NCBI RefSeq assembly: GCF_024266585.1
Contig: NZ_CP100647.1
Span: 3,515,001-3,579,000 of the forward strand
Source of the DNA: Xanthomonas sacchari
GTDB lineage: Bacteria; Pseudomonadota; Gammaproteobacteria; Xanthomonadales; Xanthomonadaceae
Length of the DNA: 64,000 nucleotides
Reading direction: 5' to 3'
A program made the translations under genes and the position numbers. Of the stretch, positions 34,879-43,232 are shown in pieces. Under the pieces are notes generated by a model. The model saw nothing but the letters and a program-made list of their open reading frames with translations. It had not been told where the DNA came from and searched no databases. Each line of letters opens with the position of its first letter. The stretch's first letter is position 1.

Positions 34879-34980
34879 ATGTCGATGACACCACTTCCCT
34901 CGCCCGCCCTGCGCCCCTGCCGTGCCGATGATCGCCGTCGCCAGGCCACGTCCTGGCCGCACCGGCAGGCGCTGCACTGA
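34879..34980 (+). pseudogene. Short leader frame, possible remnant of an acetyltransferase gene
   Basis: A 33-codon frame opens with ATG and ends in a TGA that overlaps the ATG of the next gene (TGATG at 34978-34982). Its start, SPALRPCRADD, resembles the beginning of GNAT acetyltransferases (xLRPAxxDD), but the acetyltransferase core is missing. It could be an internally deleted gene that keeps translational coupling to the nucleotidyltransferase, or simply a leader peptide. The evidence is short and the call tentative. Confidence 0.3.
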
Positions 34981-35729
34981 TGCCGGCCACGCCCACCCTG
35001 CCCACGCCCGCCCAGGCGCTGGCGATCGCGCAATCGCTGCTGTCCGCCCGCTATGCCGGCGCCGCCTTCGGCTTCGCCGCCGGTTCGATCCTGCGCGGTG
35101 CAGGCACGCACCTGTCCGACATCGACCTGGTGGTGGTCTACGACAGCCTGCCGGCCGCACACCGCGAGTCGTTCCTGGCCGAGGGCGTACCGGTCGAGGC
35201 CTTCGTGCACGATCCGGGCACCCTGGCCTGGTTCCTCGATGACGATGCCGCCCGCGGCCGCCCCAGCCTGCTGCACATGATCGCCGAGGGCACCATCGTC
35301 GGCACCGCGACGGACGCGGCCCGCGCGCTGCAGGGCCAGGTCGCCGCGCGGCTGCAGGCCGGGCCAACGCCGCTGACGCCGGCGCAACGGGACGCGCTGC
35401 GCTACGAAATCACCGACCTGATCGACGACCTGTGCGGCGAGCGCAGCGCCGCCGAGATCGTCGCGATCGGCGCCCTGCTACATCAGCGCCTGGCGGAGCT
35501 GGCGCTGCGCGGGCGCGGCCACTGGTACGGCAGCGGCAAGTGGGTTCCACGCCTGCTGGCACGAATGGACCCGGCCCTGGGCGCACGCTTCGACCAGGCC
35601 TTCGCCGCCCTGTTCGCCAACACCGACTGCACGCCGGTGCTGGCGTTGGCGCAGCAGGAACTGGCCATGCACGGCGGCCGCCTGTTCGACGGCGACCGCC
35701 GGACCGCGCCGGCGGACTGGCGCGTGTAA
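34980..35729 (+). CDS. Nucleotidyltransferase-domain protein
   Basis: A 249-residue protein. The N-terminal third has the Pol-beta/MNT nucleotidyltransferase signature GSILRGAGTHLSDIDLVVVYD: GS followed by the metal-binding DxD (about residues 35-49). The remainder is helical and not assigned. The family includes antibiotic nucleotidyltransferases and MNT antitoxins; no HEPN partner gene is adjacent, so a toxin-antitoxin pair is not supported. The ATG overlaps the stop of a 33-codon leader frame (TGATG). It converges on the thioesterase gene ending at 35739. Confidence 0.82.
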   Translation: MPATPTLPTPAQALAIAQSLLSARYAGAAFGFAAGSILRGAGTHLSDIDLVVVYDSLPAAHRESFLAEGVPVEAFVHDPGTLAWFLDDDAARGRPSLLHMIAEGTIVGTATDAARALQGQVAARLQAGPTPLTPAQRDALRYEITDLIDDLCGERSAAEIVAIGALLHQRLAELALRGRGHWYGSGKWVPRLLARMDPALGARFDQAFAALFANTDCTPVLALAQQELAMHGGRLFDGDRRTAPADWRV

Positions 35730-35738
35730 GCCCCGGCC

Positions 35739-36218
35739 TCAGCCGTGGTAGTGGGCGATGGTGTCCTCGATGCCCTTGCTCAGCTCCATCACCTTCTGCG
35801 CGTACTCGGCCAGGCGATGGTCTTCCGGCGTGGCCGGGTGCCAGGCCGGTACCGCGGTCGGCCGGCCTTCGACGCCGTCCAGGGCCACGAACACGATGAT
35901 GCAATGGGTGCACAGGCGCGGCTCGCCGCCCATCGGATCGCGGGCGCGCACCTCGATGGCGAAATGCATGCTGCTGGTGCCGGTGTGGACCAGCTTGGCG
36001 CTGACCGTGACCATGTCGCTGATGCGGATCGGCGAAACGAAGCGGATGCCGCCCACCGCCACGGTCACGCTGTAATGGCCGCTCCAGCCCACCGCGGCGG
36101 CGTAGCCGACCTGGTCGATCCACTTCATCACCACGCCGCCGTGGACCTTGCCGCCGTAGTTGACGTCGATCGGCTCGGCCAGGAAGCGGAAAGTCAGTTC
36201 GCGTTGCGTGCCGCTCAT
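35739..36218 (-). CDS. Acyl-CoA thioesterase (hotdog fold, YciA-like)
   Basis: A 159-residue hotdog-fold enzyme. The active-site region DVNYGGKVHGGVVMKWIDQVGYAAA matches the YciA/BACH group (D-x-N-x-x-G-x-x-x-G-G pattern with the usual Asp), followed by VRFVSPI-type GGIRFVSPIRISDMV. These enzymes hydrolyse acyl-CoA thioesters to free acid and CoA in the cytoplasm; chain-length preference is not readable. ATG 36218 starts just before the hotdog domain. It is divergent from the Fur-controlled receptor operon. Confidence 0.9.
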   Translation of the reverse strand: MSGTQRELTFRFLAEPIDVNYGGKVHGGVVMKWIDQVGYAAAVGWSGHYSVTVAVGGIRFVSPIRISDMVTVSAKLVHTGTSSMHFAIEVRARDPMGGEPRLCTHCIIVFVALDGVEGRPTAVPAWHPATPEDHRLAEYAQKVMELSKGIEDTIAHYHG

Positions 36219-36331
36219 CGGAAATCCATGCAGGGGAGGAGGCCGCAGTCTGCCATGCGCGGGCGGCGCCGGCCGCATCGATCGCAGCGAAGATTCCCCG
36301 CGCGTGCCGAGCAATGCATCACATTGCAATT

Positions 36332-36350
36332 GATAATTATTATCATTAAT
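36332..36350 (+). promoter_or_regulatory. Fur box upstream of siderophore-receptor operon
   Basis: GATAATTATTATCATTAAT matches the 19-base Fur consensus GATAATGATAATCATTATC at 15 positions, in an otherwise GC-rich region. It lies about 120 bases before the receptor start and is the only such element I saw in the window. It implies iron-repressed transcription of the three genes 36472-40693. Confidence 0.85.
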
Positions 36351-36471
36351 ATTTCACTCAGCTATCGCCGCGATCACGCGCCGTAGCCGTCTCCCCTCCC
36401 CCTTCTATCGTCAACGCCTTGAGCGGTCGTCAGGACCCGACAGGGCGCTGCAAACACCTGCCATCGACACC

Positions 36472-38589
36472 ATGCCCCGCACGCGTTCGCCTCGCCAACT
36501 CCCCCTGTGCGCACTGTGCCTGTTCGGCCCCGCGCTGGCCCCGCAGACCGCGTCTGCGAACAACGACAGCGCCACGGTGCTGGATACGGTCACGGTGACC
36601 GCCCCCCGTGCCACCGGACTGAACCCGCGCACCGTCGAGGCCGGCAGCTTCCGCGGCGCCGACATTCTGGATGTGCCTTCCACCGTCAACGTGGTCACCC
36701 GCGAGGCGTTGGACCTGCAGGCCGCCGGCGGTCTCTACGATGCGCTGCGCAACACCGCCGGCGTCACCCGGCAACAGAACGGCGGCGATACCTGGGACCA
36801 GTTGGTGATCCGTGGCATCGCGGTGGAGAACCGGACCAACTACCGGCTCAACGGCGCGATGCCGATCATGAACTTCTCGCAGGTGCCGCTGGAGGACAAG
36901 GAGCGCGTGGAAGTGCTCAAGGGCGCCTCGGCGCTCTACTACGGCTTCACCTCGCCGGCCGGCGTGGTCAACTTCGTCACCAAGCGCGCCGGCGCCACCC
37001 CGGTCACCCGCGTCGGCCTGACGCTGGACCAGAACGGCACGGCGGTGGGGAGCGTCGACGTGGCGCGCCGCTTCGGTGCCGAGCGCCAGGTCGGGGTGCG
37101 CGTCAATGCCGCTGGCGGCGCACTGGGCTCGTACCTGGACGGGGTCGGCGACGGCAGCCGCCGCTTCCTGTCTGCCGCGCTGGACTGGCGCATCGGCGAT
37201 CGGCTGCTGCTCAAGGGCGACGTCGAATACGACCGCCGCCGGGTCACCGAACAGGCCGCGGTGAACCTGCCCACCGCCGTCGGCGGCACGATCACCTTGC
37301 CGCACCCGGTCGATCCCACCCGCCTGGTCGGCCCGGACTGGGCGGACTTCGACGCCACCACGCGCAACGCGTTGCTGCGCGCCGACTACGCGCTGGCCGA
37401 CGGCTGGGCGCTGACGGTGGAAGCCGGCCACTCGGAGATGGCGCGCGATCGCCGCCTGGCGATCTTCCGCTTCTCCAACAACGCCGGCGTCGCCAGCGGC
37501 GAGGGCTCAATCCGCGGCAACCTGCAGCGCCACGCGGTGGATTCGGATCTGCTGCGCGCCGAGCTGTTCGGCACGTTCGCCAGCGGCCCGATCGCGCACG
37601 AGCTGACGCTCGGCGCCAGCCGCACCGACAAAGGCCAGGATCCGATCTACCAGAGCAACTACGTCATCGCCTCGCAAAACCTGTACGCGCCGCGCGTGAT
37701 CACCAAGGTCAGCTACGGCGCCCGCCCGACCACGCCCACCACCGCGGCGCTGGACACCGAGGACACCGGCCTGTACGCGCTGGACCGCATGCGCTTCGGG
37801 AAGAACTGGCAGTTGATCGCCGGCCTGCGCTACGCGCGGTACCGCAGCGACCAGGGCAGCGCGCACTACACCGCCAGCGAGACCACGCCGATGCTCGCCG
37901 GCATCTACAAACTGGGCGACACCCTGTCGCTCTACGCCTCCTACGCCGAAGGCCTGGAGGAAGGCGAGGCCGCGCCCGCCGGGACCGCCAACGAGAACCA
38001 GCGCCTGGCGCCGGGCGTCAGCAAGCAGAAGGAACTGGGCCTGCGCTGGCAGGCGCCGGGCGGCACCCTGCTCTCGGCGGCGCTGTTCGACATCCGCCGC
38101 CCTGGCTACTACACCAACAGCGACAACGTGTTCACCGCCGACGGCGAGCAGCGCTACACCGGCATCGAGCTGTCCACCCAGGGCCAGCTGACCCGCCAGC
38201 TCGGCTGGCAGACCTCGGCGCAGTGGCTGGACCCGCGCTTCGCGCAGATCGGCCCGCGCTACGACGGCAAGTTGCCGGAAAACGCCGCGCGCCGCACCGG
38301 CAGCGCGTTCCTGACCTATGCCTTCGACGCGCTGCCCGGGCTGTCGCTCAACGGCGGCGCCTACTACACCGGTCGCCGCCCGGTGAACGACCTCAACCAG
38401 GCCTGGCTCGGCGACATCACCTTGCTGAGCGTGGGCGGCCGCTACGTCACGACGCTGTTCGCGCGGCGCACCAGTTGGCAGTTGAACGTCGACAACCTCG
38501 CCGACAAGCGCTACTGGGCCGGCGCCGGTACCCGCCTGGCCGCCGGCGCACCGCGCACGCTCAAGTTCACTCTCAAGATCGACCTGTGA
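36472..38589 (+). CDS. TonB-dependent siderophore-type receptor
   Basis: A 705-residue outer-membrane receptor. Signal peptide of about 29 residues (ends TASANN), TonB-box region DTVTVTAPRA, plug domain (DVPSTVNVVTREALDLQAAG; KERVEVLKGASALYYGFTSPAGVVNFVTKR) and a 22-strand-type barrel ending in TLKFTLKIDL. The plug motifs are those of FhuA/FpvA-like siderophore receptors. A Fur box upstream supports iron regulation. It is followed, with overlapping or nearly overlapping junctions, by two PstS-like periplasmic proteins, an unusual pairing. The ligand is unknown: a ferric siderophore is the default, but the neighbours hint at an anion-containing iron complex. Confidence 0.92.
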   Translation: MPRTRSPRQLPLCALCLFGPALAPQTASANNDSATVLDTVTVTAPRATGLNPRTVEAGSFRGADILDVPSTVNVVTREALDLQAAGGLYDALRNTAGVTRQQNGGDTWDQLVIRGIAVENRTNYRLNGAMPIMNFSQVPLEDKERVEVLKGASALYYGFTSPAGVVNFVTKRAGATPVTRVGLTLDQNGTAVGSVDVARRFGAERQVGVRVNAAGGALGSYLDGVGDGSRRFLSAALDWRIGDRLLLKGDVEYDRRRVTEQAAVNLPTAVGGTITLPHPVDPTRLVGPDWADFDATTRNALLRADYALADGWALTVEAGHSEMARDRRLAIFRFSNNAGVASGEGSIRGNLQRHAVDSDLLRAELFGTFASGPIAHELTLGASRTDKGQDPIYQSNYVIASQNLYAPRVITKVSYGARPTTPTTAALDTEDTGLYALDRMRFGKNWQLIAGLRYARYRSDQGSAHYTASETTPMLAGIYKLGDTLSLYASYAEGLEEGEAAPAGTANENQRLAPGVSKQKELGLRWQAPGGTLLSAALFDIRRPGYYTNSDNVFTADGEQRYTGIELSTQGQLTRQLGWQTSAQWLDPRFAQIGPRYDGKLPENAARRTGSAFLTYAFDALPGLSLNGGAYYTGRRPVNDLNQAWLGDITLLSVGGRYVTTLFARRTSWQLNVDNLADKRYWAGAGTRLAAGAPRTLKFTLKIDL

Positions 38590-39641
38590 GGCGTGCCGGT
38601 CTCTGGTCCATGCGCTCGCTGCTCGTGCTGCTCGCGAGCGTGGGCGCCGCCAAGGCCGCGCCGGATACCGCCCCCGCCGCACCGCCGACGCCGGATGCCG
38701 CGTTGCCGGCCTATGTCCCCCGCGTCGTGCGCGTCGACGCTGCGGCGCCGTATCTGCGCGCCGACGGTGCCGTCCGCATCGCCGGGGCCGAACACGTGCA
38801 GGCCATGGTCGAGGGCTTCAACGCGCTGTTCGCGCGCCACCATCCCGGCGTGCGGTTCGCCGACGAAGGCCAGGGCACCAGCAGCGCGGTGCCGCTGCTG
38901 ATGTTCGGGCGCACCCTGTTCGCGCCGATGGGCCGGGCGATCAATCCGATCGAAAAGGTGCCGTACCGCAAGATCGTCGGCACCGAGCCGCTGGACATCC
39001 GCGTAGCGCACACCGCCGGCAGCGCCGCCGGCGGCCTGGCGACGACACTGGCGGTGTACGTCAATCGGCGCAACCCGCTGGCGCAGCTGAGCCTGGCACA
39101 GTTGGCGCAGGTGCTGGCGGTGGGCAATCCCGACGGCGACGTGTCGCACTGGAGCCAGCTGGGCCTGGACGGAGACTGGGGCAGCCGCGCGATCCAGCCC
39201 TATGCCACGCTGGAGTACAGCGGCTTCGGCGATTGGCTGCAGCGGGAGGTCCTGCACGGCCGGGCGCTGGCGCCGCGCACCCGATACGCATCCGACAGCA
39301 CCAGCCTGCTGCAGCGCGTGGCGACCGATCCCGACGGCATCGCCGTGGCGGCGATCGGGCTGGAGAATGCGCAGGTGCGCCAGCTGCCGCTGCTCGGCCT
39401 GCACAGCGGGCGCGCGCTGGCCGGCACCGCGCAGGAGGTGGTGGATGGCGACTACCCGCTGGGCCGGTGGTTGCATTTCTACGTGCGCCGCGTGCCCGGG
39501 CAGCCGCTGGACCCGCTGGCGCAGGCGTATCTGCGCCTGGTGCTGTCGCGCGAGGGCCAGGCCATCATCGCCATGCAGTCGGGCGGCTACCTGCCGCTGA
39601 CGGCCGAGCAAGCCCGCCGCGAACGCGAAAAACTCGACTGA
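38586..39641 (+). CDS. PstS-like periplasmic substrate-binding protein (first of pair)
   Basis: A 351-residue exported protein. The GTG at 38586 overlaps the receptor stop (GTGA) and gives a good signal peptide, RRAGLWSMRSLLVLLASVG; ATG 38610 is the alternative. The mature part resembles phosphate ABC transporter substrate-binding proteins: VRIAGAEHVQAMVEGFNALF, the GQGTSSAVPLLMFGRTLFAP loop where PstS contacts anion, DPDGIAVAAIG and a closing YLRLVLSREGQAII. No pstC/pstA/pstB-like genes follow, so it is not part of a standard Pst transporter. Inference: it handles the cargo of the Fur-regulated receptor or an anion released from it. Confidence 0.85.
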   Translation: MRRAGLWSMRSLLVLLASVGAAKAAPDTAPAAPPTPDAALPAYVPRVVRVDAAAPYLRADGAVRIAGAEHVQAMVEGFNALFARHHPGVRFADEGQGTSSAVPLLMFGRTLFAPMGRAINPIEKVPYRKIVGTEPLDIRVAHTAGSAAGGLATTLAVYVNRRNPLAQLSLAQLAQVLAVGNPDGDVSHWSQLGLDGDWGSRAIQPYATLEYSGFGDWLQREVLHGRALAPRTRYASDSTSLLQRVATDPDGIAVAAIGLENAQVRQLPLLGLHSGRALAGTAQEVVDGDYPLGRWLHFYVRRVPGQPLDPLAQAYLRLVLSREGQAIIAMQSGGYLPLTAEQARREREKLD

Positions 39642-39646
39642 CCGCC

Positions 39647-40693
39647 ATGCCCAGGCCCCACGTTCCGTTGCCGTTCCTGCTGCTGCCGTTGCTGCTGCTC
39701 GCGTGCCCCGTCGCCGCGACCGCCGGCGACCTTCCCGCCGACGTAGCGCGCCCGATCGCGATACCGGCAGACGCTTCCTACCTGAGCCATGACGGCGCGG
39801 TCACCATCGTCGGCAACGACGGCATGCAGGAGGTCATCGACCGACTCAATGCACTGTTCGTCCGTCACCACCCCAACGTGCGCTTCGCCACGGTGATGCG
39901 CGGCTCGTCCACCGGCATGCCGGCGCTGGCCGCCGGGGCCACGCTGTTCGCGCCGCTGACCCGCGACATGTGGCCCGGCGACCGCGCCGCGTTCCGCCAG
40001 TTGCACGGCTACGACGCCACGCCGGTCCGCATCGGCTACAACGGCTACGGACCGCGTCCGCCGCACAAGACCCCGCCGGCGGTCTACGTGCATGCGGACA
40101 ATCCACTGCCGGGTTTGACCCTGGCGCAGGTCGCGCGGATCTTCACCGATGGCCACGCCGGCGGCGACCTCACCACCTGGTCGCAGCTCGGCCTGGGCGG
40201 CGTCTGCGCCGAGCGCCGGATCCACGCCTACGGCCTGCGCGACGATGGCGGCTTCGCCACCGGCCTGCGCATCGCGCACCTGGGTGGGCGGCCGTTCGCA
40301 CTCAAGTACGAGCCCCTGCCCTCGCGCGAGGCGGTGATCCGCGCCGTGGCCACCGATCCCTGCGGCATCGGTCTGTTGGGCTGGATCGACGCCATGGCGG
40401 TGTCGTCGCAGGTGCGCGTGCTGCCGCTGGCGGACGCACCGGGCGAGGCCTTCCACGGCCCCGACCATGCCTCGGTGCGGCAGGGCCGCTACCCGCTGTC
40501 CGCCGCCGTGCAGTTCTATGTGGACCGTGCCCCCGATCGTCCGCTCGCGCCACTGGTCAAGGAGTACCTGCGGCTGGCGCTGTCGCGGGAAGGCCAGGCG
40601 ATCCTGGAGGCGCAGCGCGATTCGGAAGAAGGGTACGTGCCGCTCAGCGCCGAAGACCTGCAACGCGAACGGCGCAAGCTGGACGCGCTGTAG
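39647..40693 (+). CDS. PstS-like periplasmic substrate-binding protein (second of pair)
   Basis: A 348-residue paralogue of the preceding protein, starting 5 bases after it. A hydrophobic signal segment with an LLAC Cys could make it a lipoprotein; cleavage at ATA-GD is the alternative. Conserved features: VTIVGNDGMQEVIDRLNALF, GSSTGMPALAAGATLFAPLT, DPCGIGLLGW and YLRLALSREGQAIL. Both paralogues end with the same PL(T/S)AExxxRERxKLD pattern, showing tandem duplication followed by divergence. It is the last gene of the Fur-box operon; about 200 bases of unassigned DNA follow before a convergent gene. Confidence 0.87.
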   Translation: MPRPHVPLPFLLLPLLLLACPVAATAGDLPADVARPIAIPADASYLSHDGAVTIVGNDGMQEVIDRLNALFVRHHPNVRFATVMRGSSTGMPALAAGATLFAPLTRDMWPGDRAAFRQLHGYDATPVRIGYNGYGPRPPHKTPPAVYVHADNPLPGLTLAQVARIFTDGHAGGDLTTWSQLGLGGVCAERRIHAYGLRDDGGFATGLRIAHLGGRPFALKYEPLPSREAVIRAVATDPCGIGLLGWIDAMAVSSQVRVLPLADAPGEAFHGPDHASVRQGRYPLSAAVQFYVDRAPDRPLAPLVKEYLRLALSREGQAILEAQRDSEEGYVPLSAEDLQRERRKLDAL

Positions 40694-40897
40694 CGGCGCC
40701 GGCACGCACGTCAGCACGGCGCCGCGCCGCCGGCAGGGGCGCGCCTGTGGAGGCGCAGCAGGACGCCTTGCGACCATGCGCTGGGGCGAACCAGCCGGCC
40801 AGCGCCACAGCGCATCGGCCGTGCGCAGTGCCGCGCTGCGCCGAGCAACGACGCCGCCAGCGTGCCGCCGCCGCACGCCGGCGGTCGACGCGGTCGG

Positions 40898-41734
40898 CTA
40901 CGCCGCGACCAACGCCGGGTTGTCGCGCTTGCGGACGCACAGCCACGGGAAATGCGGCTGGCGCCAGCGCAGCGCGCGCAGGCAACGCACCGACAGCCGG
41001 CGCGGATCGAACAGACGGCGCAGCACGATGCCGTCGAGCGCCGCGTCAGTGTGCTGGTGATAGTGCTGCGCCAGATCCGCGTGGCCCAGGCCGCTGAAGT
41101 ACTGCAGGCTGCGCGCGGCGCTTGCCTGGGCCTGCGCCGCATCGGCGTAGAACGGGCTGTCGAGGATGTGCAGCTCGCCGTCGTGCCGCAGCAACTGCAG
41201 CAGGCGCGCGATCAGCGCATGCGGATCGGCGAAGTACTGGATGCAGGCCGGCACCACCACCACATCGAACCACTGCGCCGGCAGCGGCAAGCGAAAGATG
41301 TCGCCGGCAACGAAGCTCAGCCGCGGCTCGGCGGCGAACACCCGTGCCGCCTGCGCCAGTTCGGTGCGGTTGACGTCCACGCCGCAGACCTCGCGCTGCA
41401 GACCGCTGGCCAGGCGATGCGCCAGCCAGCCGTTGCCGCAGCCCAGTTCCAGCAGCGGACCATCGCCGCCGCGCGCGCGCAGGTGGCGCAGCAGGCGCCG
41501 GCAGGATTCGGCGCGCACCCGCCATTCGTGGCTGGCGCCGAGCGCGCCGGGCGGCTGCGGCAGCGTGCGCACCTGGGTGTCGCTGTAGAGCCGGCCTTCG
41601 CGGCGGCGCAGCTCCAGGTAGCGCTGCTCGAACGGGTCATCGGGCAACGCGTCGTGCACCAGCACACCCGCGTGGAGTATCAGTCCCGGCAATTGCCGCA
41701 GCTGCGCGCGCAGGCTGTCCGCAGGCGTGCGCAC
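40898..41734 (-). CDS. Class I SAM-dependent methyltransferase-domain protein
   Basis: A protein of about 278 residues. The SAM-binding motif I is LLELGCGNGWLAHRLA, followed by an acidic post-I strand (EVCGVDVNRTEL) and VAGDIFRLPLPAQWFDVVVV (motif II/III). The N-terminal ~75 residues contain HDALPDDPFEQRYLELRRREGRLYSD, seen in methyltransferases acting in cell-surface polysaccharide or lipid clusters, but the substrate cannot be assigned. The start is uncertain: GTG 41734 avoids overlap with the symporter upstream, whose stop is at 41742. The small gap suggests co-transcription with that gene. Confidence 0.82.
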   Translation of the reverse strand: MRTPADSLRAQLRQLPGLILHAGVLVHDALPDDPFEQRYLELRRREGRLYSDTQVRTLPQPPGALGASHEWRVRAESCRRLLRHLRARGGDGPLLELGCGNGWLAHRLASGLQREVCGVDVNRTELAQAARVFAAEPRLSFVAGDIFRLPLPAQWFDVVVVPACIQYFADPHALIARLLQLLRHDGELHILDSPFYADAAQAQASAARSLQYFSGLGHADLAQHYHQHTDAALDGIVLRRLFDPRRLSVRCLRALRWRQPHFPWLCVRKRDNPALVAA

Positions 41735-41741
41735 GGCAGCA

Positions 41742-43082
41742 TCAACGCACCTGGCCGGCACTGTCGACCGGCGGATCTTCCAGGCCGACATTGCTCGGCG
41801 CCGCCTCGTACACGGCGCGGTCGAGCAGGCCGGTCTCCTTGGCCACCAGCACCGGCACCAGCATCTGCCCGGTCACGTTGGTCATGGTGCGCATCATGTC
41901 CAGCACGCGGTCGATGGCGTACAGGTAACCGATCACCTCCAGCGGCAGGTTGGCCGCGCTCAGCACCACCGTGGCCATCACCACCGCGGTACCGGGCACG
42001 CCGGCGGTGCCGAAGCTGCCCAGCACCGAGGCGATCAGCACCACGAAGTACTGGTTGGCGGTCAGCGGCACGCCGGTGTACTGGGCGATGAACACCGCGC
42101 ACAGCGCCGGGAAGATCGCCCCGCAGCCGTCCATCTTGATGCTGGCGCCCAGCGGCACCGCGAACGCCGCATAGTCCTTGTTGACGCCCAGGTTATGGGT
42201 GATCGAACGCAGCGCCACCGGCATCGCGGCGAAGCTGGAGGAACTGACGAAGGCCACCTGCATGCCCGGCGCGGCGCCGCGGAAGAACTTCCACGGGTTC
42301 AGCCCGTGCACCAGCAGCAGGCCGCTGTACACCACCACGATATGGATCGCGCAGGCCAGGTACAGCGCCAGCACGAAATTGCCGAACGGCAGCAGCTTGC
42401 CGAAGCCGTAGCCGCCGACCAGCGCGGCGATCAGGCCGAAGGTGCCGAGCGGGGTCATCTCCAGCACGAAGCGGGTGACCTGGATCATGATCTCGCTCAT
42501 CTGCTTTGTGAGCTTGCGCGCCTCGGCCACGCGCTCGCCGAGCTTGACCATGGCAAAGCCCAGCAGCGCGGCGAAGAAGATCACCGGCAGGATCGACCCG
42601 CGCCCGGCCGCCAGCACGGTCTCGCCGGCGGCATTGGTCTTGGTGCCGATGCCGGTCAGCGCATAGAACGGGTTGGACGGGACCACGTCCAGCAGCACCT
42701 GCACCGGGCTGGGCACGTCGCGCGGGGTCCAGGCGCTGTCCACGCGCAGGCTCAGGTGGCCGGCGCCGGGCTGCAGCACGGTGCCCACGGCCAGGCCGAC
42801 GCCGACCGCCAGCGCCGCGGTGACGATGAACCACAGGAAGGTGCGCCCGCCCAGCTTGGCCACCGACTGCTGCCCGTGCAGGGCCGAGATCGCGTTGATG
42901 ACGGCGAAGAACACCAGCGGCACCGCGATCATCTTGATCAGGGTGACGTACAGGTCGCCGAGCGGCTTGAACCAGGTTTCCGCGGTCGGGCCCAGCGCCC
43001 AGCCGGCCAGGGCGCCCAGCACGAAGCCGGCGACCACGCGCTGCCAGAACGGAATGCGTAACCAGGCCGTCACCAGTTTCAT
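41742..43082 (-). CDS. Dicarboxylate/amino acid:cation symporter (DAACS family)
   Basis: A 446-residue inner-membrane carrier with about eight to ten hydrophobic segments. DAACS signatures are present: the serine-rich loop AFVSSSSFAAMPVAL (HP1), GASIKMDGCGAIFPALCAVFIAQ (NMDGT-like motif, here KMDG), and SVLGSFGTAGVPGTAVVM (HP2). The family (GltP, DctA, SstT) couples uptake of glutamate, aspartate or C4-dicarboxylates to Na+ or H+. The KMDG variant in place of NMDGT leaves substrate uncertain. The start ATG 43082 (MKLVTAW) places the first membrane helix appropriately. Divergent from alkaline phosphatase. Confidence 0.92.
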   Translation of the reverse strand: MKLVTAWLRIPFWQRVVAGFVLGALAGWALGPTAETWFKPLGDLYVTLIKMIAVPLVFFAVINAISALHGQQSVAKLGGRTFLWFIVTAALAVGVGLAVGTVLQPGAGHLSLRVDSAWTPRDVPSPVQVLLDVVPSNPFYALTGIGTKTNAAGETVLAAGRGSILPVIFFAALLGFAMVKLGERVAEARKLTKQMSEIMIQVTRFVLEMTPLGTFGLIAALVGGYGFGKLLPFGNFVLALYLACAIHIVVVYSGLLLVHGLNPWKFFRGAAPGMQVAFVSSSSFAAMPVALRSITHNLGVNKDYAAFAVPLGASIKMDGCGAIFPALCAVFIAQYTGVPLTANQYFVVLIASVLGSFGTAGVPGTAVVMATVVLSAANLPLEVIGYLYAIDRVLDMMRTMTNVTGQMLVPVLVAKETGLLDRAVYEAAPSNVGLEDPPVDSAGQVR

Positions 43083-43232
43083 CGACGCTGTCCAGAAAGA
43101 TCGGGGGCTTCGCACGATAGCGCACCCCGGCAGCAGCGGCGACGCCATGGCTGGAAAGGCGCCATGTCATCGGCGTGCCTTCTCGCAGCCGGCATAATGC
43201 GGGGGACTTCGTGTTCAGGACCCGTTCCGCGT

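Noticed and set aside
34980-35729. MNT/HEPN toxin-antitoxin system
   Set aside because: The nucleotidyltransferase is longer than MNT antitoxins and no HEPN gene is adjacent.
38586-40693. Phosphate (Pst) ABC transporter operon
   Set aside because: Only PstS-like binding proteins are present; no permease, ATPase or phoU follows, and the upstream operator is a Fur box.
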